A stretch of DNA of 47,123 nucleotides, from assembly GCA_026400395.1 (NCBI GenBank), contig JAPLPD010000099.1:1-47123 (forward strand). Direction: 5' to 3'. Of the stretch, positions 9,925-17,855 are shown in pieces. The notes under the pieces are model-generated. The model saw only the letters and a list, made by a program, of their open reading frames with translations. It did not search any database and had not been told where the DNA came from. Made by a program: the position numbers and the translations under genes. The DNA is from Alphaproteobacteria bacterium (GTDB lineage Bacteria; Pseudomonadota; Alphaproteobacteria; Rhizobiales; Xanthobacteraceae). Numbering within the stretch: position 1 is the stretch's first letter; every line of letters begins with the position of its first letter.

Positions 9925-11076
9925 CTACTCCGCAGCCTGCGTCGTTGGCGGCGCGGCCGGCGTTTTGGCGGCGGCCAGCGCACGCCGCTTCTGCGTCCAC
10001 CATTGCCAGGTGCCGACCACGCCGCGCGGCAGCAGCAGGGTCACGGCGACGAACAGGCCGCCGAGCATGAACAGCCAGTACGGCGCCAGCGGGCCGGAGG
10101 TGAACGTGGTCTTGGCGTAGTTGACCAGGATCGCGCCGATCACAGCGCCGATGAGCGTGCCGCGGCCGCCGACGGCGACCCAGATCACCGCCTCGATCGA
10201 ATTGGCCGGCGAGAACTCGCTCGGATTGATGATGCCGACCTGCGGCACATAGAGCGCGCCGGCGACGCCCGCCATGCAGGCCGACAATGTGAACACGAAC
10301 ACCTTGTAGGATTCCGCGCGATAGCCGAGGAAGCGCGTGCGCGGCTCGGCATCGCGGATGGCCACCAGCATCTTGCCGAATTTCGACGTCACCAGCGCGC
10401 GGCAGATCAGGAAGCCTATGGCCAGAGCGATGCAGGACAACGCGAACAGCGAAGCGCGGGTGCTCTGGGCCTGCACGTTGAAGCCGAGAATATCCTTGAA
10501 GTCGGTCAGGCCGTTGTTGCCGCCGAAGCCGAAGTCGTTGCGGAAGAAGCCGAGCAGAAGCGCGAACGTCAGCGCCTGGGTGATGATCGACAGATAAACG
10601 CCGGTGACGCGGGAGCGGAACGCGAACCAGCCGAAGACGAAGGCGAGCGCGCCCGGCACCAGCACGACCATCAGCAGCGCATAGGGGAGATGCTGGAAGC
10701 CGTACCAGAACACCGGAAGTTCCGGCCAGTTCAGGAACACCATGAAGTCGGGTAGGATCGGGTTGGCGTACACGCCGCGGGTGCCGATCTGCCGCATCAG
10801 GTACATGCCCATCGCGTAGCCACCGAGCGCGAAGAACGCGCCGTGGCCGAGCGAGAGAATGCCGACATAGCCCCAGATCAGGTCGATGGAGAGCGCCAGG
10901 ATGGCGTAGCAGACGTATTTACCGAACAGCGCCACCAGATAGGTCGGAACATGGAAGAGCGAGGTTTCCGGCAGCGCCAGATTGAGCAACGGAATGAGGA
11001 TCGTGGCCGCCGCCAGCACGGCGAGGAAAATCACCGAGCCGCGGTCGAGGATGCGCATGAGGGGCGTCATCGTCAT
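9925..11076 (-). CDS. urtC: Urea ABC transporter permease UrtC
   Basis: 383-residue LivM-type inner-membrane permease. Several hydrophobic helices are evident, beginning with VIFLAVLAAATILIPLLNLAL, and the family segments IDLIWGYVGILSLGHGAFFALGGYAMGMYLM and IRDAEPRTRFLGYRAESYKVFVFTLSACMAGVAGALYVPQVGIINPSEF are complete. The C-terminal 30 residues are an Ala/Pro-rich cytoplasmic tail. The start overlaps the urtB stop by 4 bp. Together with UrtB it forms the transmembrane pathway for urea. Confidence 0.96.
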   Translation of the reverse strand: MTMTPLMRILDRGSVIFLAVLAAATILIPLLNLALPETSLFHVPTYLVALFGKYVCYAILALSIDLIWGYVGILSLGHGAFFALGGYAMGMYLMRQIGTRGVYANPILPDFMVFLNWPELPVFWYGFQHLPYALLMVVLVPGALAFVFGWFAFRSRVTGVYLSIITQALTFALLLGFFRNDFGFGGNNGLTDFKDILGFNVQAQSTRASLFALSCIALAIGFLICRALVTSKFGKMLVAIRDAEPRTRFLGYRAESYKVFVFTLSACMAGVAGALYVPQVGIINPSEFSPANSIEAVIWVAVGGRGTLIGAVIGAILVNYAKTTFTSGPLAPYWLFMLGGLFVAVTLLLPRGVVGTWQWWTQKRRALAAAKTPAAPPTTQAAE

Positions 11077-12734
11077 GCCTCAACCGCGCGGCCCTTGAGC
11101 GCGAACAGGCCGCGCGGGCGCTTCTGGATGAACAGGATGATGAAAACCAGGATCGCGATCTTGGCGAGCACGGCGCCGGCGAACGGCTCCAGGAACTTGT
11201 TGGCAATGCCGAGCGTCAGCGCCGCCACCAGCGTGCCCCACAAATTGCCGACGCCGCCGAACACGACGACGAGGAAGCTGTCGATGATATAGCCCTGGCC
11301 GAGGTTGGGGCTGACGTTGTCGATCTGCGACAGCGCGACCCCGGCGATCCCGGCGATCCCCGAGCCCAACCCGAAGGTCAGCGCATCGACGCGCGCGGTG
11401 CGGATGCCCATCGACGCCGCCATGGATCGGTTCTGCGTGACCGCGCGCATCTCGAGGCCCATGCGCGTGAAGCGCAACAGGCCGAGCAGACCGACAAACA
11501 CCGCCATGGTGAATAGGATGATCCAGAGCCGGCCGTAGGTGATGTTGATCTGGCCGACGCTGAACGTGCCGCTCATCCACGATGGCGCGCCGACTTCGCG
11601 GTTGGTCGGGCCGAAGGCGGTGCGCACCGCCTGCTGCAGGATCAGCGAAATGCCCCAGGTGGCGAGCAGGGTTTCCAACGGGCGGCCGTACAGGAAGCGG
11701 ATGACGCTCTGCTCGATCAGTATCCCGATCAGGCCCGCCACCACGAACGCGATCGGCACGGCGATCAGCAGCGAATAGTCGAACAGGGCGGGGCTGCTGG
11801 TGCGGATGTATTCCTGCACCATGAAGGTGACATAGGCGCCGATCATCACCATTTCGCCGTGCGCCATGTTGATGACGCCCATCACACCGAAGGTGATGGC
11901 GAGCCCGATCGCCGCCAGCAGCAGCACCGAGCCGAGCGAAAGTCCGTACCAGGCGTTCTGCACCGTGGCCCAGGCGGCAAGCTTGCTCTGCATCGACGCA
12001 ACCGCGTCGCGCGCCGCCCGCTGCACCGAGGCCGGCGAGCCCGCAGGCAGCCCCGCCAGCAGATTGAGCGCCTCCTGATCGCCGCGGGCGCGAACCACGC
12101 CGATGGCGGTCAGCTTATCGACCTCGGACGCGTCCTCGGAATTGATGATCACCGCGGCGCGGGCCTCGACCATCGCCTGCTTGATCTTGGCGTCGGTTTC
12201 CTTCGCGATCGCGGCATCGAGCGCGGGCAGCACGCTCCCTTCGCGCGACTTGAACACCGCCTCCGCCGACTGGAGGCGCTTGGCTGGCTCGCGCGCCTGC
12301 AGGCTCAGGCCGCCGATCGCGGCATCGAGGGCGCGCCGCACCCGGTTGTTGAGCCGGACATCGCTCAGGTCGGCGGGCTCGGCGGCGACGGGCGCGCCGG
12401 ACAGCGCGTCGATCAGATTTCCGGAGGCATCCTTGTAGAAGACCTTCTTCTCCTCGGCGCTGAAGGAAAGCCGGCCGTCCTGCAGGGCCTCGATGATGGT
12501 GGCGGCGCGCGGATCGGCGGTGGCGGCGACCTCGCCGATGCCGGTGTCGGTCTCGGCGAAATCGTCTTCGAGGAAATGAGCAAGCGCGCCGGCCAGGCCG
12601 GTCAGCGCGGGCGCCGCCGGCTCGGCCGCAGCAGGCGGATCGGCGGCTGGCGCGGGTTGCGCGAACGCCGGCGCGGTCAGCGCAATCGCCAGAGCAAAGA
12701 GGAGCGCGACCAGACGATCTGGCAAGGCACGCAT
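11073..12734 (-). CDS. urtB: Urea ABC transporter permease UrtB
   Basis: 553-residue UrtB. As usual for this subunit it has a signal-like N-terminus (LVALLFALAIALTAPAFAQP), a periplasmic domain of about 240 residues rich in Ala and charged helices, and then a LivH-type membrane domain starting about residue 255 (WYGLSLGSVLLLAAIGLAITFGVMGVINMAHGEMVMIGAYV). The segment VFGGVGNLWGTLVAALTLGIANKFLEP near the end is diagnostic. The frame is intact. It lies 89 bp after urtA, the gap containing a strong stem-loop, and overlaps urtC by 4 bp. Confidence 0.96.
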   Translation of the reverse strand: MRALPDRLVALLFALAIALTAPAFAQPAPAADPPAAAEPAAPALTGLAGALAHFLEDDFAETDTGIGEVAATADPRAATIIEALQDGRLSFSAEEKKVFYKDASGNLIDALSGAPVAAEPADLSDVRLNNRVRRALDAAIGGLSLQAREPAKRLQSAEAVFKSREGSVLPALDAAIAKETDAKIKQAMVEARAAVIINSEDASEVDKLTAIGVVRARGDQEALNLLAGLPAGSPASVQRAARDAVASMQSKLAAWATVQNAWYGLSLGSVLLLAAIGLAITFGVMGVINMAHGEMVMIGAYVTFMVQEYIRTSSPALFDYSLLIAVPIAFVVAGLIGILIEQSVIRFLYGRPLETLLATWGISLILQQAVRTAFGPTNREVGAPSWMSGTFSVGQINITYGRLWIILFTMAVFVGLLGLLRFTRMGLEMRAVTQNRSMAASMGIRTARVDALTFGLGSGIAGIAGVALSQIDNVSPNLGQGYIIDSFLVVVFGGVGNLWGTLVAALTLGIANKFLEPFAGAVLAKIAILVFIILFIQKRPRGLFALKGRAVEA

Positions 12735-12760
12735 CGCTGTGTTTTCCCGGCAACTGATGG

Positions 12761-12787
12761 GGAGGCGGCGGTGGATCCGCCGCCTCC
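12761..12787 (-). other. Intercistronic stem-loop between urtA and urtB
   Basis: An 11-bp perfect stem (GGAGGCGGCGG at 12761-12771 with its complement at 12777-12787) closes a 5-nt loop. No T-run follows on the minus strand, so it does not look like an intrinsic terminator. Such hairpins after a receptor gene commonly protect the upstream mRNA and lower expression of the membrane components; that role is inferred. Confidence 0.7.
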
Positions 12788-12823
12788 GATCTTCAGAGAG
12801 ACGTCAAGCAGAGGCGCCGGTCG

Positions 12824-14127
12824 TCAAGCGCCGCCGCACTTGTTGGTCTTGGTGTTGAAGTTGCCGCACTTCTTGGTCACCCAGTCGCCGACCAGATCCT
12901 TGGAACCCTCGAGCTCCTTCGACCAGGCGTCGCCCGGAACCAGACCCGGCGTCTTCCACACCACGTTGAACTGACCGTCCGCCTTCACTTCGCCGATGAA
13001 CACCGGCTTGGTGATGTGGTGGTTCGGCAGCATCTTCGACGTGCCGCCAGTCAGGTTCGGCGCTTCGATGCCGGGGAGCGCGTCGATGACCTTGTCCGGA
13101 TCGGTGGACTTCACCTTCTCGACCGCCTTGACCCACATCTGGAAACCGATGACGTGTGCCTCCATCGGATCGTTGGTCACGCGCTTCGCGTTCTTGGTGT
13201 AGGCCTGCCAGTTCTTGATAAACTCGGCGTTCTTCGCGTTCTTGATCGACTGGAAGTAGTTCCAGGCGGCCAGATGTCCAAGCAGTGGCTTGGTGTCGAT
13301 GCCGGCGAGCTCTTCTTCGCCGACCGAGAACGCGACGACCGGGATGTCCTTCGCCTTGACGCCCTGGTTGCCGAGCTCCTTGTAGAACGGCACGTTGGCG
13401 TCGCCGTTGATCGTCGACACCACCGCGGTCTTCTTGCCCGCCGAGCCGAACTTCTTGATGTCGGCGACGATGGTCTGCCAGTCGGCATGACCGAACGGCG
13501 TGTAGTTGATCATGATGTCTTCCTGCGCGACGCCCTTGGACTTCAGGTACGCCTCGAGGATCTTGTTGGTGGTGCGCGGATAGACGTAGTCGGTGCCCGC
13601 CAGAACCCAGCGCTTCACCTTCTCGTCCTTCATCAGATAGTCGACCGCCGGGATCGCCTGCTGGTTCGGAGCCGCGCCGGTGTAGAACACGTTGCGCTCA
13701 CTCTCCTCACCCTCGTACTGCACCGGGTAGAACAGTTCAGCTCTTTGAACACCGGCAGCACGGATTTGCGCGACACCGAGGTCCAGCAGCCGAACACCAC
13801 CGAGACCTTGTTCTTGGTGATCAGTTCGCGCGCCTTCTCGGCGAACAGCGGCCAGTTTGAGGCCGGGTCGACGACGACCGCCTCGAGTTTCTTGCCCATC
13901 ACGCCGCCCTTCTTGTTCTGCTCGTCGATCAGGTACAGCATCGTGTCTTTCAGGGTGGTCTCGCTGATCGCCATCGTTCCCGACAGCGAATGCAGGATGC
14001 CGACCTTGATGGTCTCCTGAGCCCGGGCGGACGGCATGGCGGCCATCAATCCGAAGCTGAGCCCGGTGGCGAGCAGCCAGCGGCGGGCGATCGGTCGTTG
14101 TGCGACCGCACGTATCGAATGAATCAT
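12824..14127 (-). pseudogene. urtA: Urea ABC transporter substrate-binding protein UrtA, frameshifted
   Basis: Periplasmic urea receptor of the LivJ type. The first frame starts at 14127 ([20 protein letters not shown]), carries an export signal with an RR-containing n-region and mature start [19 protein letters not shown], and runs to LPVFKELN. The rest of UrtA continues in another frame from [34 protein letters not shown] to KKCGNFNTKTNKCGGA at 12824. At the junction (about 13734/13735) the family motif ELNGLLFYP reads ELN then LFYP out of frame, so 7 nt encoding most of Gly-Leu-Leu are missing. Both halves otherwise look fully conserved. The gene stands first in the operon, behind a sigma-54 promoter. 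If the lesion is real, urea uptake by this system is lost. Confidence 0.92.
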
Positions 14128-14193
14128 CGGGTGTCCCTCTGCGTTGACGCGAGCGCTTGATCCCCGGCAAGGGGTGAGCGCGCATGGTCCCTT

Positions 14194-14209
14194 TGCAAGC
14201 GACGTGCCA
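14194..14209 (-). promoter_or_regulatory. Sigma-54 promoter of the urt-ure operon
   Basis: On the minus strand the sequence TGGCACGTCGCTTGCA matches the -24/-12 consensus TGGCACG-N4-TTGCW at every defined position. The transcription start would be near 14184, leaving a leader of about 57 nt before the urtA ATG. It fits nitrogen-limitation control of urea uptake through RpoN. Confidence 0.88.
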
Positions 14210-14269
14210 ACGGTCACAATCCCGCTAAATACTTACGCGAACAACACTTTCCTGGAGTTCACAGCTTAG

Positions 14270-14286
14270 TGCCCATGAACTGGGCA
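14270..14286. promoter_or_regulatory. NtrC-like binding site, proximal
   Basis: 17-bp palindrome TGCCCATGAACTGGGCA with perfect 6-bp arms and a 5-bp centre, the same geometry as the NtrC consensus TGCACC-N5-GGTGCA, though the inner bases differ. It is centred about 94 bp upstream of the predicted sigma-54 start, a normal enhancer distance. Confidence 0.55.
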
Positions 14287-14294
14287 ATCTCGAT

Positions 14295-14311
14295 TGCACA
14301 AATAATATGCA
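14295..14311. promoter_or_regulatory. NtrC-like binding site, distal
   Basis: 17-bp site TGCACAAATAATATGCA with outer TGCA arms and an AT-rich centre, closer to the NtrC consensus than its neighbour. It is centred about 119 bp upstream of the predicted start and 25 bp from the proximal site, consistent with paired enhancer binding. Confidence 0.6.
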
Positions 14312-14419
14312 AACATCGTGTGCCAAATGCTGCGATGTGAGCGGCACGGCCACCCTGCGGCGATCGAGCGCAATGCATTATATTACGGCAACCGGACTTC
14401 GCCCGTTGAGGACACGAAC

Positions 14420-15322
14420 ATGCCGACCCACAACACCCCTCGCCTCTGTTTCATCGGCTTCGGCGAAGCCGGTCAGGCCATCGCCAGCGGACTGCGCGAC
14501 ACCGGCATCGAGGCGATCGCGGCGTGGGACACCCTGTTTCCAGCCGACGAAGGCGCCGGGCTCCGGCAGGCCGGTCAGGCGATGGGCGCGCGGCTTGCAA
14601 ACTCGGCCGCCGACGCCGCGCGCGGTGCCGACATCATCATCTCAGCGGTGACGGCCGCTTCGAGCCTCGAAGCCGCCCGATCGGTCATGCCGCATCTCGA
14701 TGGCAACCCGATCTATCTCGACATCAACTCGGTGTCGCCCGGCCGGAAAAAGGAAACCGAGACGCTGCTCGGCGTCAAGGCGCGCTATGTCGATGTGGCG
14801 ATCCTGGCGCCGATCCATCCGGCCCGTCATCGGACGCCGGTGCTGCTCGCTGGACCACACGCGGCTGCGGTCATGCCGCTCTTGATCGACGAGTTGGAAA
14901 TGCGCGGCGCCGTCGCCGGCGGCGAAGTCGGCCAGGCCGCCGCGTTGAAAATGATCCGCAGCGTGATGATCAAGGGCATCGAGGCGCTGACGCTCGAGTG
15001 CTTCCTCGCCGCCAAACGCTACGGCATCGTCGATGAGGTGGCGGCGTCATTGAAGAACAATTATCCGGCGCTCGATTGGACCAAGGTGATGAATTACAAC
15101 ATCGAACGCATGGCGAGCCACGGCATCCGCCGCGCCGACGAAATGGACCAGGTCGCCGAAACGCTGCGCGAACTGGGCGTCGATCCTCTCATGGCAACCG
15201 CCACCTCGGCCCGCCAGCGCGAGATGGGCCAGATCGGCAAGCAACCGGCGGTCCGCCAGACATTGACGGACGGCGGACCCGCGATGCTCGACGCCATCAA
15301 TTCGGTCAAGGATAGGCATTAG
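14420..15322 (+). CDS. NAD(P)-dependent oxidoreductase, 6-phosphogluconate dehydrogenase-like with DUF1932
   Basis: 300-residue cytoplasmic dehydrogenase. The N-terminal Rossmann domain opens with RLCFIGFGEAGQAIASGL (GxGxxG variant GFGEAG, residues about 12-17) and IISAVTAASS closes the nucleotide fold. The C-terminal domain from about residue 185 matches DUF1932, with GQAAALKMIRSVMIKGIEALTLE containing the lysine placed like the catalytic Lys of beta-hydroxyacid dehydrogenases. GAGGA at 14408-14412 supports the start. It is divergent from urtA. The substrate is unknown; relatives act on 3-hydroxy acids or sugar acids. Confidence 0.85.
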   Translation: MPTHNTPRLCFIGFGEAGQAIASGLRDTGIEAIAAWDTLFPADEGAGLRQAGQAMGARLANSAADAARGADIIISAVTAASSLEAARSVMPHLDGNPIYLDINSVSPGRKKETETLLGVKARYVDVAILAPIHPARHRTPVLLAGPHAAAVMPLLIDELEMRGAVAGGEVGQAAALKMIRSVMIKGIEALTLECFLAAKRYGIVDEVAASLKNNYPALDWTKVMNYNIERMASHGIRRADEMDQVAETLRELGVDPLMATATSARQREMGQIGKQPAVRQTLTDGGPAMLDAINSVKDRH

Positions 15323-15331
15323 CGTAACCGC

Positions 15332-16892
15332 ATGCGCCATTCCCGCTCATCCGTTCTGTTGCTTCTGACTTTGCTTTCAGGGCTTCCTGCTTCTGCGCAG
15401 GAACGCCCGGACCGCGCCAATCCACACGGCCGGCAGGAGCGCCCCGCCCAGGCCAAGCCCGCCGACGACGCACCGCAAGGCCCAGGCGTTCTGCGGTTGC
15501 TGCCGCCCGATGCATCGAACGACAAGGAGATCACCGTCGGCGGCCGGAAGATTGCCTACACCGCCACGGCAGGCACCCTCGCGTTGTTCGATCAGAGCGG
15601 CGAAAAATCCGCTTCGGTGTTCTACACCTCCTATGTCGCCAAGAATTCGGATGCCACGCGCCGGCCGCTGACCTTCGCCTTCAATGGCGGACCGGGCGCA
15701 GCCTCGGTCTACCTTAATCTCGGCGTTGTGGGCCCTCGCATCGCCGACTTTGGCCCGGACGCCCGCGATGGCGCCGCGGCCAAGCTCGTGGACAACCCGG
15801 ACTCCTGGCTCGCCTTCACCGATCTGGTGATGATCGACCCGATCGGCACCGGCTGGAGCCGCACCGCCAAACCGGATGACGCCAAGAACTTCTGGGGCGT
15901 GCGCAGCGACGCCAGCGCGATCGCCAAGGTGATTGCGCTCTACGTCGCCAAGAACAGCCGCGCCGGATCGCCGAAGTATCTGCTGGGCGAGAGCTACGGC
16001 GGCTTCCGCGCAGCCAAGGTCGCGCGCGCATTGCAGAGCGACCAGGGCATCGTTGTCTCAGGTGTCGCGATGGTCTCGCCGCTGCTCGAAGCTTCTTTCC
16101 TCTGGGGTCAACAGAACGCGCTCGGCGCGGCGCTGCGCTTTCCTGCGATCGTCGCGTCCCACCTGGAGCGGACCAAAGCCTTCACCCCTCAGGCCATGGC
16201 CGAAGCCGAACGCTTTGCGATGAATGAATATCTGACCACGCTCGCCGGACGCGCGCCGACCGGTGACGCGGCAAAGGCATTCTACAGCCGCGTGTCAGCG
16301 ATGACCGGGGTGCCGGTGGACGCCGTCACCCGAGCGCGCGGCGATGTTCGCAACTTCGCGCAGGTCGCGCTCCGCGCCGCCGGTCAGACCGCCAGCAGCT
16401 ACGACGGCGCGTTCACCGCGCCCGATCCCTATCCGGAAAGCGCGCGCGGCAGCGGCGACGATCCCATCCTCGATGGTTTCACGCGGGCGCTGTCGGGGCT
16501 GTTCGTCGGCTACGCCCGCGACGAACTGGGCTTCAAGACCGACATGACCTACACGCTGCTGGCGAGCGACATCTCCTCGCGGTGGGAGTGGGGCGAACGA
16601 CGCGAGCCGCCGGGCGTCAGCGGCGACCTCCGCGAATTGCTGGCGCTGAACCCGTCGTTCCGGCTGCTGGTGGTGCACGGCCGCACCGACCTGGTGACGC
16701 CTTACGGGGTCAGCCGCTATGTGCTCGATCACCTGCCCGATATTCCTCCCACCGAAGCGGGGGCGAAGGAGTTGGCCACCGCGGATCGGGTGCAGTAAGG
16801 TTTATCGCGGCGGCCACATGTTCTATTTCGATGCGGCCTCCCGCGCTGCCTTCGCAGCCGATGCGAGGGGGTTCTATCAAGCCGGGCCCTGA
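15332..16892 (+). pseudogene. Serine carboxypeptidase-like S10 family peptidase, frameshifted near the C-terminus
   Basis: Secreted S10 peptidase with a signal peptide (SVLLLLTLLSGLPASAQ) and the FAFNGGPGAASVYLNLGVVGP oxyanion region. The nucleophile is Ser221 in LLGESYGGFR and the catalytic Asp453 lies in HGRTDLVTPYG. The open frame stops at 16798 after RVQ, before the catalytic histidine. In the next frame the sequence continues KVYRGGHMFYFDAASRAAFAADARGFYQAGP and stops at 16892; the His codon is at 16815-16817. Restoring two bases between RVQ and KVY would rejoin them as the expected RVQ-L-KVY. As written, the product lacks the third triad residue. It begins 9 bp after the dehydrogenase gene. 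Confidence 0.88.
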
Positions 16893-16906
16893 TCGGTCTC
16901 CGCCGG

Positions 16907-16931
16907 GGAACTCATTCCTGCCCGCCGTGTT
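16907..16931 (+). promoter_or_regulatory. Possible EcfG-type promoter of ku-ligD
   Basis: GGAAC at 16907-16911, a 16-bp spacer, then TGTT at 16928-16931. The general-stress consensus is GGAAC-N16/17-CGTT, so one base of the -10 differs. The distance to the Ku start (16968) leaves a plausible leader of about 30 nt. Confidence 0.45.
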
Positions 16932-16967
16932 TAAGCCCTGCCGTTTCGCAACCGTTCGGGTGATCCC

Positions 16968-17843
16968 ATGGCGCCGTGTCCCAACTGGAAGGGCTACCTC
17001 AAGCTGTCGCTGGTTTCGTGCTCCGTTGCCCTCTATTCGGCGACCTCGACGAGCCAGCGCGTCCGGCTCAACATCATCAACCGGACACCCGGCAATCGCG
17101 TGCACAATCAGGTGGTGGACGCGGAAACCGAGGAGTTGGTCGATGAGGACGACCGCGTGAAGGGCTATCAGGTCGAGAAAGGCCAGTACGTGCTGGTCGA
17201 AGACCAGGATTTCGACGGGGTGGCGCTGGAGAGCAACCACACCATCGACATCGAGGCATTCGTGCCTCGAAGCGAGGTCGACGAAATCTATCTGGACGAG
17301 GATTATTTCATCGCGCCCAACGACAAGGTCGGCGCCGAGGCATTCGCTGTCATTCGCGACGCAATGAAGAAGGAGGACCTGGTCGGCATCGCCCAGGTCG
17401 TTCTCTACCGCCGCGAGCGGATCCTGATGCTTTCGCCGCGCGGCGACGGGCTGATGGCGACAGCGTTGCGCTATCATTCGGAGGTTCGCGACGAGAAGGA
17501 CTATTTCTCCGACATCCCGAATGTCAAAGTGCCGCACGACATGCTCGATCTCGCGGTCCACATCCTCAAGAGCAAGAAGCAACAATTCGATCCCGACAAG
17601 TTCGAGGACCGCTACGAGGACGCGCTGGTCAAGATGATCAAGGCCAAACACGCCGGCAAGCCGATCCCCAAGCTGGCCGAGGCCAAGCCGAGCAACGTCA
17701 TCAACCTGATGGATGCGCTCAAGCGGAGCGTGAACGCCGTACATGGCAAGCCTGCCACCTCGCGCCGGGCGCCATCGCGGCGCACCAGCGGATCGCGCAA
17801 GCGGGCGGCGCATCCGCGAACCCGCGCCAAACGCGCCGGCTGA
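16968..17843 (+). CDS. ku: Non-homologous end-joining protein Ku
   Basis: 291-residue bacterial Ku, which as a homodimer threads onto DNA double-strand ends and recruits LigD. The family opening NWKGYLKLSLVSCSVALY is present, then the beta-barrel core with VKGYQVEKGQYVLVED, ALESNHTIDIEAFVP and the arm region VLYRRERILMLSPRGDGLMATALRYHSEVR. The last 40 residues are a Lys/Arg/Ser-rich tail, typical of rhizobial Ku proteins and implicated in DNA binding. LigD follows after 12 bp, so they form one operon. Confidence 0.95.
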   Translation: MAPCPNWKGYLKLSLVSCSVALYSATSTSQRVRLNIINRTPGNRVHNQVVDAETEELVDEDDRVKGYQVEKGQYVLVEDQDFDGVALESNHTIDIEAFVPRSEVDEIYLDEDYFIAPNDKVGAEAFAVIRDAMKKEDLVGIAQVVLYRRERILMLSPRGDGLMATALRYHSEVRDEKDYFSDIPNVKVPHDMLDLAVHILKSKKQQFDPDKFEDRYEDALVKMIKAKHAGKPIPKLAEAKPSNVINLMDALKRSVNAVHGKPATSRRAPSRRTSGSRKRAAHPRTRAKRAG

Positions 17844-17855
17844 CCGGCTTGAAGC

